From: Chara braunii
Taxonomy: Eukaryota > Streptophyta > Charophyceae > Charales > Characeae
Assembly (NCBI GenBank): GCA_003427395.1
Contig: BFEA01000062.1
Coordinates: forward strand, 3,502,248 to 3,542,150
Direction: 5' to 3'
Length of the DNA: 39,903 bases
Part shown: in pieces, positions 9,305 through 19,388 of the stretch
Numbering within the stretch: the first letter of the stretch is position 1
How the letters are laid out: every line of letters begins with the position of its first letter
Notes under the pieces: generated by a model
What the model saw: only the letters and a program-made list of their open reading frames with translations
Database searches by the model: none
What the model was told of the DNA's origin: nothing
Program-made: the position numbers and the translations under genes

Positions 9305-10452
9305 TTGAATTAAAATGCTGCATCAAAATGTTGTTCACTTCGATATAATTAGTTTCTATACTGTTCAACAACCTCAACAACGAGTTCCATCTTGTCGCAT
9401 TTTCCTGTTTTAGCGACGTCTTCAGAGAATTTTGCAAGGTTGCCTGCTTGAAATGACGAACCAATTCCTTACAGTTCTCAATCAGCGCAAAAATTTCAGG
9501 TGCCTGATCTTCGAATCTGTAGAATGGAGCAGACCTGACACTGTTCTGAACAGTGGTGGTTTTATTCAGAACAGTTGTCAAAACCGTGACTATCTTGTGA
9601 TCAGCACAAGCATGCCACTTGTACACACTCCTAATGCCCTCTGCACCAGCCACATTCGACCCACTGTCTGAGCATACTATGCACAAACTCGTATCAAAAC
9701 ATCCGTGTTTCTCTAGACATTCTTGGAACACCTTCAAAACAGTTTGTGCAGTGTGCGGCTCTTCAGGAAAAACCTTAACCTGAAGAGTCCTACTTAAAGT
9801 CTCCATCTACATAATGGATGATGACCAACATGAATGAGTTTTTTTTGACTGCATCAGTCCACAAATCCACAGTGAAGCCAGCGTACACGTTATCCTCAAA
9901 GTGTTGAGACACTTTTTCCTTCAAAGTTTGTCAAAGAGCATTCGCAAGCGCTTTACCGTGTTTGCAGAAGGAGCTAATCTTTCGACTTTCATACCCTTTT
10001 GCGTAGCCACACCAATATCAATAAAACATTGACCCATTTTGAGGAAACCTGGATCATCCACAATGGAAAATGGACGCAAATCCTGGCAACACATCAAAGC
10101 TGCTACCTTCGCAGCTTGTTTCTTTTGTGCAGCTGTTGGTTCTGCTGTCATTGCAAAAATACGCATTGTCCCTGATCCACCTTGCTGAGCTCTACATTTG
10201 TGTTGGTTCAACGAGCTCGTTCCGTTCGAGATAGCAAACATACATACATGTGGTGTAACCAGTTCCATGTTCTTTTACGGGAGTCCCGTCAAACAAACAT
10301 ACATGTGCAAACCGTGCCCAACATGGCGCTGTACTAACTTTCTCGTCTTTGAGAATGTATTGTGGGTCAGGGCCACCTTTCTTCAGTGCAAGGTGCATCG
10401 AGGCCTTCAATTTTCCCATGTCTGTCTTGGAGAAGGGCATGGCGATCCGCAT
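9305..10452 (-). pseudogene. hAT-superfamily transposase remnant, frameshifted
   Basis: Reading down the minus strand: 10452-10192 has a degenerate BED-like finger (WARF...TCMYVC). 10268-9921 has LRPFSIVDDPGFLKM and APSANTVKRL, the conserved hAT block before the catalytic core. About 9905-9815 reads AGFTVDLWTDAVKKNSF with the first catalytic aspartate of the DLWT(D/S) motif. 9806-9310 reads CSDSGSNVAGAEG (second aspartate), then WHACADH and LKQENATRWNSLLRLL. At least three frame changes separate these pieces, including a stop at 9921 and a break near 9806. The hATC dimerisation domain and the last catalytic glutamate are missing. Beyond 9310 the frame runs into microsatellite sequence. No terminal inverted repeats or 8-bp duplication were found. 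Intact members cut and paste in the nucleus; this copy cannot. Confidence 0.85.
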
Positions 10453-10482
10453 ACAACTTCCGACATTTTCTGGATATCCACT

Positions 10483-10622
10483 GGGATGCTGGACCCAGTT
10501 TCCAGCAGGTGCTGCTCCCCACCAATAGATGGAGCCTCCCCGACGGCGCTAGAGGTGTCTGCTCTTATCAGCACCCCTAGCAGCTGCTCGGGTTGTTTAA
10601 AATTAAAAAAAAAAAAAAAAAA
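10483..10622 (+). repeat. Dispersed repeat A, copy 2, with A-tail
   Basis: Matches 3484-3565 over about 80 bp, then contains a hairpin (GCTAGAGGTG / CACCCCTAGC) and ends with an 18-20-base A-run near 10603-10622. The A-tail supports retroposition. It abuts the BED-finger end of the hAT remnant. Confidence 0.6.
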
Positions 10623-10711
10623 GAATTGGAGAGAGAAAAAAGCAAAAAGAAAACAGTAGCTCTCTCAACACCAGAGCTCAACCTCCAAAAAGTCTCAATC
10701 ATTGATCAGTA

Positions 10712-10712
10712 G

Positions 10713-10745
<33 letters not shown>

Positions 10746-10757
10746 TGTGTGCGTGTA
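10712..10757 (+). repeat. (CT)n(GT)n compound microsatellite
   Basis: About 9 CT units followed by about 12 GT units. Confidence 0.9.
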
Positions 10758-10969
10758 TTAGAATAACAACATTGGACAAATCAATATCACAAAAAGACAA
10801 AAGGAAAAACAACAACAACAGACACTAACTGCTGCCCTACGGATGCCTTAAGATCACAAAAATGTCTGACCTAACGAAAAAATACTAAAAATAAAAATAA
10901 AAATAAAAAACTAATTTATTAAAACGACCGAAGATTAGCTGCAAGTGAACAAAAAAAAAAAAAAAAAAG

Positions 10970-11113
10970 NNNNNNNNNNNNNNNNNNNNNNNNNNNNNNN
11001 NNNNNNNNNNNNNNNNNNNNNNNNNNNNNNNNNNNNNNNNNNNNNNNNNNNNNNNNNNNNNNNNNNNNNNNNNNNNNNNNNNNNNNNNNNNNNNNNNNNN
11101 NNNNNNNNNNNNN
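10970..11113. other. Assembly gap (144 N)
   Basis: Continuous N, preceded by an A-run and followed by a SINE-head sequence that recurs at 11292, so the gap probably hides a repeat. Single Ns at 9149, 11370, 11432, 11599, 11691 and 34300 are unresolved bases. Confidence 0.98.
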
Positions 11114-11325
11114 AACTGGCCCAGCTGAGTTGGCACACCTATCAACTGTTGAAACACAGGCGTTTTGGTAGTGAGTTCTAGCAAGGCCAACGCTCCTTTT
11201 CGCCAAGCTTCTCGTTCGCTCCTCCTCTTTCTTTCCTCTCTCTTCCCCTAACTGGCAAGATGGAAAAAAAAAAATACATAAATAAAAAACGACAAACTGG
11301 CCCAGCTGAGTTGGCACAACTATCA
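11114..11325 (+). mobile_element. Two SINE-head fragments in direct orientation
   Basis: AACTGGCCCAGCTGAGTTGG occurs at 11114 and 11294. It matches the A-box region of the SINE at 18950 (CTGGCCTGGCTCAGTTGG). The first copy continues with CAACTGTTGAAACACAGGC, as that SINE does. Neither has a complete B box or tail. Confidence 0.55.
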
Positions 11326-11639
11326 ACGAACCTGACCAGACCTGCAACGAACCTGACCAGACCAGGGACNGCTGAGGAGCCAGAAAAGCCCAGGACTATG
11401 CAACACAAGCAACAGAAGGCAACCCAGAAGCNGCGCTAAGATAAGACAATCTGACGTGACCACGTACTGCCTGTTGACCGCCCATCCTCTGCTCCCCGAG
11501 CGATCAATGAGCTCGTCGCCCGTAGATTTCCCTGTTTCAACTTCCTTGTCCTATTTGGGCGGCACACGGTTGCGCAAACATAACAGCAGCAAACGCCTNT
11601 TTGCTTGAGAATAACGGAAGAGGAGGGAGGTTAACGAAA

Positions 11640-11850
11640 AAAACTTTAAGAAAGAAGCAGCGAGTGAACGACAACACGGAAGGAGAGAAGNCGAGATGAA
11701 AGAGTGGATGACAACACGGAAGGAGAGAGGGGAAAGAGGAGGAGACAATGAGAGAGAAGAGGAGAGGAGGAGAGGACAGGAGTCACGGGAGAGAATAGGA
11801 GAGGACAGATGGACGAAGAGAGCGACAGAAAGGTACACAGAGACAACTGC
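11640..11850. repeat. Purine-rich GA tract with short direct repeat
   Basis: GACAACACGGAAGGAGAGA occurs at about 11669 and 11709. The rest is GA/GGA-rich. Frames across it encode low-complexity peptides and are not supported as genes. Confidence 0.6.
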
Positions 11851-11973
11851 ACGGAATGCTCAATCCCGGTGCGATGAAGAACACAGACGTCTTACGGGTC
11901 GCTGGCTCGGCATCGGGAGCTGCTGCTATCTTCTTATCAGTCCCGTCGGTTGAAGCCGTTGGAGAATACAACG

Positions 11974-12051
11974 ACTCTCTCTCTCTCTCTCTCTCTCTCC
12001 CCCCCTGCTTTCACAACGCGTGCAGCGCCATGAATGAATGACGAGACATAT

Positions 12052-12090
<39 letters not shown>
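11974..12090 (+). repeat. Two (CT)n microsatellites
   Basis: CT runs at about 11974-11999 and 12051-12090, separated by a unique 50-bp spacer. Confidence 0.9.
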
Positions 12091-12097
<7 letters not shown>

Positions 12098-12439
12098 AGG
12101 TGTGCCAATGTCAGCACCTTTATAAGCTCCCCGCTGCGCCTGCATAGCCAATATTAGCCATGCCCCATCAAGATCGTCTTGCTTTGCAGTTGTTGCGCCT
12201 GCCTTTGCCACGCTCAGCGCTCTACGCTTGCAATAGCGCACGTGCTTGCGTGCCGGGTTTCCTTGCCAAGCTTACTTGCAATGACGCTTGCACTCCACGC
12301 GGCCGCATGGCGTCGGACTCGCGTCGCTGTGGTTGGAATCGCTGGATAGTGCCCCGCCGCCAATAGAAGCTTCGATGAAGTTTCGAAGCTCAACTTCGAA
12401 ATTTTGGCGTGGAATACACACAGAGCCCATAGGGGATTC

Positions 12440-12736
12440 GCCTCACTCCGCTACTCACCAAATGTGTAAACCTAGAAGGAATCTTCCCCTGGAACATGGA
12501 AAGATACACCCCGTTTTTTTTCGTCTTTTGTGCATGTCGTGAGTAGTGGAACGAGGCCCGATACACCCCCTTTTTCGTCGTCTTTTGTGCATGTCGTGAG
12601 TAGTGGAACGAGGCCCAGGCCTCGTTCCACTACTCACGACATGCACAAAAGACGAAAAAAAACGGGGTGTATCTTTCCATGTTCCAGGGGAAGATTCCTT
12701 CTAGGTTTACACATTTGGTGAGTAGCGGAGTGAGGC
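12440..12736. mobile_element. Palindrome of two inverted MITE-C copies
   Basis: The 119-bp left unit (12440-12558) and the 119-bp right unit (12618-12736) are exact or near-exact inverses. Between them, 12559-12615 repeats the last ~57 bp of the left unit with small changes. Each unit has terminal inverted repeats of its own (GCCTCACTCCGCTACTCACC at one end, GTGAGTAGTGGAACGAGGCC at the other). Related single units lie at 27796-27921 and 22812-22935. Confidence 0.85.
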
Positions 12737-12979
12737 CTGTTTGTCAGCCACGAGTGCCAGGCCTTTTCCGCCCATTTGAAGGCATCGTCACATTACCGGT
12801 GAAAAAGAAAAACAAATGTACAATAAAATTCAGCAGGCCGATCTTTCTGTACTCGTAGGAAAGGATTCCCTGATACCCCTATACCTGCGAGCTGGCTGCG
12901 AAAAATGGAGAGGTCAGGCCAAAGTAATATTGTGGCCTAGCGCTAATACTACCTACTACCAAGTACCTACTAGGCTTCG

Positions 12980-13130
12980 GGTCACCCAGGCCAAACCACC
13001 ACCCAGCCGTACCTGCCCAGGCAGTTTTTCAACACCCAGCCATGCCCAGCCATGCCCCCCCCAAACTTTCCCAACCCACCCAATTCCACCCAGCACATTT
13101 TGACACCCAGCCGGACCAGCCCATACCCTT
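12980..13130 (+). repeat. C-rich (CCCAGCC)-like imperfect repeat
   Basis: Words such as CACCCAGCC, CCAGCCATGCCC and CACCCAATTCC recur every 10-20 bp on a C-rich, G-poor strand. There is no strict period. Confidence 0.55.
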
Positions 13131-13139
13131 TCGGCCATA

Positions 13140-14034
13140 ACTGCTCCCGTCTGAAACTCCTGGTTACGGCTGGCTATGGCCGGGTCGGGTCACGGCCACC
13201 CATTGGCGACCTCTGGTGCATGGCTCAGGTGTTCCCTGGTGGGATTGGAAGTATGTACCGACGGGTGTGTAGTGCTTGCTCTTTCGATGAAGGATTGCTC
13301 TTCGCATGGATCTACGAGGAAGGTACTCTCCTTGCTGATAGGGAGTTCCTTCGAGGTGGGTCTATAGGCGGGAATGGGTCTAAGTTCCATGGTAAAGTGG
13401 TTCGAATGCCGACGGAAGTCTGGATGATTCCTCAGCAGTGACTGTACGGGTTGGTGGTGGAAGACACGTATGCATCACGGGGGAGCTTTCGATTGTGTCG
13501 AGGAGGGCGTTGAGGGGGATGACCGAGCTCACATTCAACTTAGGAGTTGTCGTTAGAATAAGGACGAAGGGGTTCCTACCATCCGCATGAATAAGTGTCT
13601 GTTGTGGGGCTACCTGACTATGAGTTTGGTAAGGGTGTATGTTACGAGGAAGGCTAAGCACCGAGTGTATATACATAAGTTGCTGAGTGGAGTGGTTGCG
13701 ACGACCGAGATGCCAGTTGTCGGCTGCAGCGCGAAGGATGTGGACGGTTCCCTGCATGAGTGAAGTGTCCGTGATCTGAGGGGCCCCGAAATTGTGTAGG
13801 GGCATGGACTGGGATGGGGAGTGCAGGAATGAGTGCGATGACCATCGCATGACCTTCAACAACAGGGGGTGTTTAGCTAGCATAGGTGTATGATATGCGT
13901 GATGTTCTTCTCGCATGTTTCATTCTCATTTCGAATCTGGGTTACGATTTGGCGATCTATGCAAGCAGAAGTCTCTTTCGGAATATTGTTGGGTTAAGGC
14001 GTGTATTGGACAATGTTTTGACATCATCTGTCTC
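13140..14034. other. Unrecognised segment with overlapping open frames
   Basis: Frames of 178 codons (13916-13380, minus) and 129 codons (13052-13441, plus) overlap. Neither contains a motif I know. An alternative plus-strand frame over 13560-13770 looks equally protein-like but has stops. It could be old transposon coding sequence. Confidence 0.3.
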
Positions 14035-14156
14035 AATGCGTACTTCCATTAAGCTTGATTAATTACCTGTCAGAATAGGCGTTCCAATCCATGTGAATGC
14101 GTACTTCCATTAAGCTTGATTAATTACCTGTCAGAATAGGCGTTCCAATCCATGTG
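14035..14156 (+). repeat. Perfect 61-bp tandem duplication
   Basis: Units 14035-14095 and 14096-14156 are identical (start AATGCGTACTTCCATTAAGC, end CAATCCATGTG). Identity over 61 bp implies a recent duplication or an assembly effect. Confidence 0.95.
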
Positions 14157-14178
14157 TTATTAGCAGGCGTGTTCAACG

Positions 14179-14211
14179 CCGTGTAGGTACGATCGGCAAA
14201 TACCTACACGT
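14179..14211. repeat. Hairpin with 10-bp stem
   Basis: CGTGTAGGTA and TACCTACACG are exact inverses around an 11-nt spacer (CGATCGGCAAA). No terminator-like T-run follows. Confidence 0.7.
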
Positions 14212-14569
14212 CGCGGAATGCTCATGTAATGGGAATACCCAAGGCTGTTTTGAGTATGCCCTGGCTTTGAACATTGTGAATCGTGGCGATGGAATGTTTT
14301 CAACCTTTGCTCTACTCGTACCCTTTATCTATCATACTGAATTGATGGCCCCCCGTATGCGCTATGACCCTTCCCGAGGTGTTTCTCTTCGCCTGGCATC
14401 CGCAGGAATGAATGAATGAACGGACGCAGCCTCTTGATTTATACTTCTGTGCTGCATTGGTCTGCCTTGTGTCCCTGGCCCATGGTGCACACAGTTCCCC
14501 CCGTGGTACTTGCTGGATCGGACTGGTACCTTCTAGACTCTCTCCAACATGGGCTTGCTTTAGTCACAC

Positions 14570-14635
14570 CACTTGCCCACTTGCCTGCACCACTTGACCA
14601 CTTGCCTGCATCACTTGACCACTTGCCTGCCTTCT
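14570..14635 (+). repeat. 21-bp tandem repeat, about three copies
   Basis: ACCACTTGCCTGCA(C/T)C-type units follow one another in CACTTGACCACTTGCCTGC. Confidence 0.7.
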
Positions 14636-14847
14636 AGAAGGACTGCAGCTAGCCTTCTAGTCTATAGGTCTACGGATCGAATCCTGGCTACCTATAGACC
14701 TACGACAGACCTACCTACCACTGGCGGTTCTACAGGTCGCAGGTTCAACTCTTCGAGTTGACGCTGGTATTGTACACAGGTAAGTTGGGAAACTAGGGAT
14801 CGAGCCCTGGGATCTACCTCAGCTACCACGAATTGGTGAATACCGTA

Positions 14848-15264
14848 TTTCTTCCCACACTTGTCGATTGTCCTCTCCACACCAACCTTCTCCAGCCTCT
14901 CTTGAACATCCGCCCACTTCCATTCCCTCGGCTTCATGCGAGCATATGTGTGGCCCATCCCCTGCAGATGAGCATCCTGGTCTCACTTCACCCTGATGAG
15001 GGCAACCATGTGATCAACTAAAAGTTTTGTCGGCCTCGCCCTCCACGTCATCTTCCCGCTCGCTCCCCACAGCCGCCCCCTTTTTTCCCCCCGTCGCACC
15101 GTCAGCTCAAAAGCCTTGCTCATCCTACACCGACCACCCATAGATTTAATATGTTGGATCAGCCAAACGTCCCCTATCTCACCATTCTGCCGTTCATCAT
15201 CTTAGTTGTCATTATCAGCGTCCAATACCGTTGGGTCCTTCTCTACCATCACCTCCCGCACACG
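14848..15264 (-). pseudogene. Trihelix (Myb/SANT-like) DNA-binding domain remnant
   Basis: One minus-strand frame from 15264 to 14848 is open except for a TAA at 15204-15202 and a TGA at 14985-14983. After the second stop it reads DQDAHLQGMGHTYARMK, PREWKWADVQERLEK and VGVERTIDKCGKK. The spaced tryptophans, 'WADVQERL', 'GV.RT' and 'C.KK' are the pattern of trihelix/MADF-type DNA-binding domains (W..V...L...G..R....C..KW). The KW that normally follows is replaced by KY where unrelated sequence begins, so the domain is cut at its third helix. An acidic stretch in another frame just upstream suggests a frameshift. It is probably derived from a transposon-amplified family; function is lost. Confidence 0.65.
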
Positions 15265-15324
15265 CAATCGCTAGACCCGCCGCGTTATGGAATCCTCGTG
15301 TTCAGTCGTGTACTGATGTTCCGC

Positions 15325-15792
15325 TCATACTTGCATCCCCACCCGCTCACCAGGACCGCCCGCAAAATCTTCCTTCGTCGGCACGCAGACAGCTCTGTGC
15401 GGCTCCCCTTGCTGCCACACCCCGACAATGGCAATGGTTGCTGCATCCAGTTTGGACAACCGGCAGCAGCACGTGGTGCTGATGATGTCGGCAACTGCAC
15501 TCTCAGACGCTCGCTTGTCATGTCCACGGCCACCCAGTCTCCACTCGAAGCCTGGGTGGTTCATCCAGCTACTGTCACTTGCCCCGAATCGTCCTCGGGG
15601 GAGGTTGATGAGGACAATACGCGTGGTGGCCGATGAGCTCCCGCTACACAGCACGAAAGAAAGATTCACGCCGGCTGCAATATCACTTTCGCGCATGCCA
15701 TGTTCCAGCAGTTCAGTGTGGTCCCACAATTCCCATACAACTGCCTCCCCACCCACTCCCAGGTGAAGCCGCTCCCTAGTGCCACGGTACAT
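15325..15792 (-). pseudogene. Degenerate open frame, unknown transposon-associated protein
   Basis: A 155-codon frame in the same phase as the trihelix remnant downstream, separated from it by stops at 15327 and about 15277. No domain recognised. Its 5' third overlaps the better-supported frame at 15666-16184, so only about 15325-15660 is a candidate. Chance openness in GC-rich sequence is possible. Confidence 0.3.
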
Positions 15793-16184
15793 GACCGGGC
15801 TTCTTCCGCCACCTTATCTGATGTGTCGGGCAGAGGTTGTTCGTGCAGTAGCAGGTGCACGTATGCAGACAGGTAGTACAGCCTTGCAATGCATGCCAGG
15901 ATGTTGCATGGCCCATAGCTTGCGAATCGCTCCACTGGAGTCCTGTTATTCGCCTGTCACCCGTCCATGATGACGCCCTTCGTTGCCGAACGCCTATTGC
16001 GCATGCGTCCAGGCAGCCTACCGAGGATTCACACGTGGAAGAGGACAACAAGGAGACGCATGATCACGGCCAGGAACAGCAGCGGCAGCCTTCGGAACAC
16101 ATCGGCCATGAATGACACATTCGGAAGGGCAATATCTGCACCACACCGATACGCCTCCAGCAAACGGTGCCGATATGAGGGCAG
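15666..16184 (-). pseudogene. Decayed protein-coding remnant, unknown family
   Basis: One minus-strand frame of 173 codons has only two in-frame TGA stops (codon starts 16031 and 15959). It reads like real protein throughout: LPSYRHRLLEAYRCGADIAL, then VFRRLPLLFLAVIMRLL (a hydrophobic helix), MRNRRSATKGVIMDG, and LYYLSAYVHLLLHEQPLPDT. Stops limited to two TGAs suggest decay by a few point changes. I recall similar text in proteins that also carry a trihelix domain, but cannot verify it. On this strand it lies upstream of the trihelix fragment, so the two may be separate copies. Confidence 0.5.
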
Positions 16185-16264
16185 AAAACGACAGACTTTT
16201 CAATCCAACAAACACCGTCGTCATGTCTTGCGTCATATAGCACAGTTGGGAATGCAAATTTCAA

Positions 16265-16663
16265 TCAGCTAAAATATTCAAATTTTATGAAATTGGAGGA
16301 CTTTCCATTTGGCGGGATGCACTGGGAGGGAAAACGGTCATGGACAACATCGGCGGGGGTCAGCAAGCCACCAAAGGTTACTGTTGGGTAAGGTTCCTGG
16401 AAGCAGAACGTTGAAGACACATGATGTCCGTGCGAGCCCGGTAGGAACTCCAATGGACCAGCCGACAAAAGTTTATTGCCAACGATGTGTGCCCTCACCA
16501 CTCCAATTGTCGCAGATCCGTCACCTCTGAGGGACCTCGAGAGGTACAATGGTTGTAGCCCAAGGATGCCCCAAGGAGTACACTCCCAAGGAGTGTTGCG
16601 CCGAAGTGGTTGTGACCATTTGCTTCCAGCACCCCTGATATGCACCTCTACCCACATATACAC
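16265..16663 (-). pseudogene. Possible further coding remnant
   Basis: A 132-codon frame in a different phase from the one at 15666-16184. It includes FQEPYPTVTFGGLLTPADVV, which looks protein-like, but there is no recognised domain. It may be the 5' part of the same decayed gene after a frameshift. Confidence 0.25.
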
Positions 16664-16669
16664 CTCTGT

Positions 16670-16784
16670 TGCCGCACGTTCACGCGTTCATGTTCTGAAC
16701 GTGTTGAACGCGCGTTCATTGAACGTGGCTAAACGCGTTGAGCACGTTTGCGCAGGGCGCAGGGGTGTGGCCTGGGGGCCGTGC

Positions 16785-16819
<35 letters not shown>

Positions 16820-17063
16820 CAGATAGAGGCGTTCGCAAGAACGTAAGAGCATATCCTAAGTCTCCAACCGCACCGAGCTAAACGCATTGAGCGCGTTTGC
16901 ACAAGGCGCAGGGGTGTGGGCTGGGGCCGTATCTGTGTGTGCGTGTGTGTGTGTGTGAGAGAGAGAGAGAGAACATGTACGTTTCCAACCGCGCGGGGCT
17001 AAAAGCGTTGAGCGCGTTTGCGCAGGGCGCAGGGGTGTGGGCTGGCGGCCATGTGTGTGTGTA

Positions 17064-17096
<33 letters not shown>

Positions 17097-17220
17097 CAGA
17101 GAGCAGGCAAGTCTCCAACCGCGCGGCTGGCCTCACGCTACATCCAGAGGACCTGGTTGGATGAGCAAAATCGAATGCATCTTCCCCTAGATTTTTGTTA
17201 ATTTTATTTTATTTTTTACA

Positions 17221-17265
<45 letters not shown>

Positions 17266-17290
17266 AGAGAGCAGGTAAGTCTCCAACCGT
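16670..17290 (+). repeat. Long-unit repeat with embedded (GT)n(GA)n tracts
   Basis: The landmark TTGAGC(A/G)CGTTTGC...GGCGCAGGGGTGTGG occurs at 16737, 16886 and 17007. Each is followed by a GT run, a GA run and CTCCAACCG or a variant. A fourth partial unit (GT run, GA run, AAGTCTCCAACCG) lies at 17240-17290. The GT-to-GA switch is in the same place each time, so the whole unit, microsatellite included, was duplicated. Confidence 0.85.
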
Positions 17291-17389
17291 GCAGCCAACC
17301 TCATGGTACTTCAATCGATCTCACGAGCAAAATCGTATGAATCGACCCCTAAAACATGGAAATATACACCACCGCACTTGTTTTTTTTT

Positions 17390-18426
17390 TTGTTTGTTTG
17401 TTTTTTTTTCTGCAGAATCTTGTTTTTTTTTGCAGAATCAATCCCCCACCCGTAGTCCGCCATGCGCTCACCACGCTGGGTGGGTCATGTTCAATAAAAT
17501 CATGCCACATGGCACACAAAGAGTTTGGCCGCGTCCCTCGCCCGTTTGGAACGCGAACGTGCGTTCAGCGCATTCAAACGGTCACATAGATATACCCCTC
17601 ATGACTTGCAATTTAAAGACGGCGCTTTTAATGCAGGATTGCAAGAAACTCTCCAGCGCATTCGCCGCAGCGCCACCGCCTCCACTTGTCTTTGTTTTTT
17701 TTATGATAAAAAAATAGCTAATCGACAGAGCAAATGGCCACAAAAAATTCTTGCAAGCTGCCTCAGTGTGCTCAGCCCACGGTATACTTTACTAGAAGGC
17801 AAAAGAGTAGTGTGCCATGTCAGCTGGGAACGCAGCTTCTCTTCCTTCCCCCCCCCGCTGCTGCCTCAATTTACCCATCATCATCTGCACTGTCAGAGAA
17901 TCAACAGTTTTTTTCCCCCCTATCTCGTTAGAGGAACAACTGCTTACCCATCGCCGTCCATATGGAGTCGCTACAGAACACTGCAGAAATAGAGAGTGCA
18001 GTGGGGTACAAAAACTATAATGGCAGACTGGATCAGATAGAGTAGGCAGGCATCAGAGTCACATTACAGAGCAAATAAAGCCAAAGGGCCTCATTTGACA
18101 CCACTAGAGAACCGTAGAGTCTCAAGTGCGCCCTAACTCAAAAATTGTGATTGAAAAAGTACTCACTGCAATCTTCGTTCCATGTGCAGTGTGCACTTCA
18201 CAACATACTCGACCGAACTCCATGGCTTGACCAATCCTAGAGCATGATCGCCTGCTGGAAAAAAAGAAAAACAAAACAACAGCCCCACTTGGAGTGCTGG
18301 CCGTATCCACTGCCAAGGCTCCTTAGAGCAGTGCCTCCCGTTCAAGTGCGATTTTGCCCCGACCGCACTCGACTGTAGAGCGCGGGCACTTTAGAGCCGG
18401 AAAGTAGAAACGCCACCACGGCGACG
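17390..18426. other. Unrecognised segment with T-runs
   Basis: T-rich runs at 17382-17430, with TGCAGAATC repeated at 17411 and 17430. Frames such as 17525-17992 (plus) have no known motif. Nothing else is supported. Confidence 0.4.
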
Positions 18427-18584
18427 TTAAATCACCAGTACTTCCTACAGTCGCGTAGCGTTAACGCTACGCAATTTTAGGAAACGTACGGGCCACTACA
18501 GGAGTGCCCAAATTCATCCAACTAGAAACGTTTCTACTCTTGTTTTTCCGTGGCCGATAGCTGGGCCAAGTACTGGTGGTTTAA
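18427..18584. mobile_element. TTAA-family MITE, 150-bp body
   Basis: The body 18431-18580 begins ATCACCAGTACTT and ends GGGCCAAGTACTGGTGGT, with TTAA on both sides (18427-18430, 18581-18584). An internal block GCGTAGCGTTAACGCTACGC is palindromic and shares GCGTTAACGCTACGC with the 7.4 kb copy. Confidence 0.85.
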
Positions 18585-18619
18585 TGTGGAGTTCAAGCGG
18601 GTGGTGTCGAACGAGGCCC

Positions 18620-18860
18620 AAAGAACTGACCTAGTAGATCAGTTTAGGTACACACCAATAAATTCTGTCACACTCTGTCGAAATGCAGACCTGAGTTCGA
18701 ATCGCAATGGAACCGACAAATGAAATCCAACATTTCTAAGAATCTAAACTACAAAAATATAAAAAATAAAAAAACACAATATTTTAAAACTTGTCAACCA
18801 GGACTGGCTGGCCAGTTCCATGATCATGATAAATGAAGGCCGTCACCCTTTGAAAAAAAG
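18620..18860 (+). mobile_element. Diverged SINE copy
   Basis: A-box-like region near 18625-18655, GTCGAAATGCAGACC and B-box GAGTTCGAATC near 18693. The later block AGTTCCATGATCATGATAAATG...GGCCGTC matches the body of the SINE at 18950. A-rich stretches interrupt it. Confidence 0.5.
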
Positions 18861-18949
18861 GGAAAATGAAGGGAAGGGGGAGCCGATGAAAGAAAAGGAA
18901 AACGAGAAACAAAAAAAAAAAACATATACGAGGGGCAAAAACCCGCTCG

Positions 18950-19113
18950 ACCAACTGGCCTGGCTCAGTTGGTACACCCCAGGCCTGAACTGTTGAAATA
19001 CAGACCCCACCGAGTTCGAACTCCAGTGGAAGCAGATAACTGAAAGACGACAATCTGAATTACCTAGGGCCAGTCAGTTCCATGATGACACCTCAAGGCC
19101 GTTGCCCTTCACA

Positions 19114-19164
<51 letters not shown>

Positions 19165-19165
19165 A
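18950..19165 (+). mobile_element. tRNA-derived SINE with (CA)n and poly(A) tail
   Basis: A box TGGCTCAGTTGGTACACC (about 18961-18978), then CTGTTGAAATACAGACC, then B box GAGTTCGAACTCC (19012-19024), then the body AGTCAGTTCCATGATGAC...GGCCGTTGCCC. It ends in (CA)n and about 34 A (19110-19160). This is the most complete member of the SINE family in the window. It is pol III transcribed in principle and depends on a LINE partner for movement. Confidence 0.75.
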
Positions 19166-19233
19166 ACAACAACAACACTTAGTTGAAGAACCCAGAGGAG
19201 AAATTATTGGACAAAATCAGAAAAATGTTTGTG

Positions 19234-19388
19234 CAGGTCCCATTGGAAAAGAGGATTGGATTGAACACCTGAATCTGGACTCCTTTGTGGAAAGGTGCAG
19301 AATGCCAAGATTGAACTGCTTTTCCACATCTCTACTTCAACACATCCATTTCAGGATATTTATCCAACCCTCTTTGCTAGTGGGACCG
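19234..19388. mobile_element. MITE-B copy 1
   Basis: Left end AGGTCCCATTGGAAAAGAGG then GATTGGATTGAACACCTGAA. The right end is its inverse (ATCCAACCCTCTTTGCTAGT, then GGGACC). About 155 bp, noncoding, with inverted repeats of about 45 bp at roughly 80% identity. Confidence 0.75.

Noticed and set aside
8724-9806. A single 360-residue hAT protein
   Set aside because: Only residues up to about 165 resemble transposase; the rest is microsatellite and unrelated sequence held open by chance.
13380-13916. 178-codon minus-strand gene
   Set aside because: No motif, an overlapping equally plausible plus-strand frame, and no supporting signals.
14990-15010. CCTGATGAGGGC as another hammerhead core
   Set aside because: No GAA follows at the right distance and no stem II forms; it lies inside the trihelix remnant.
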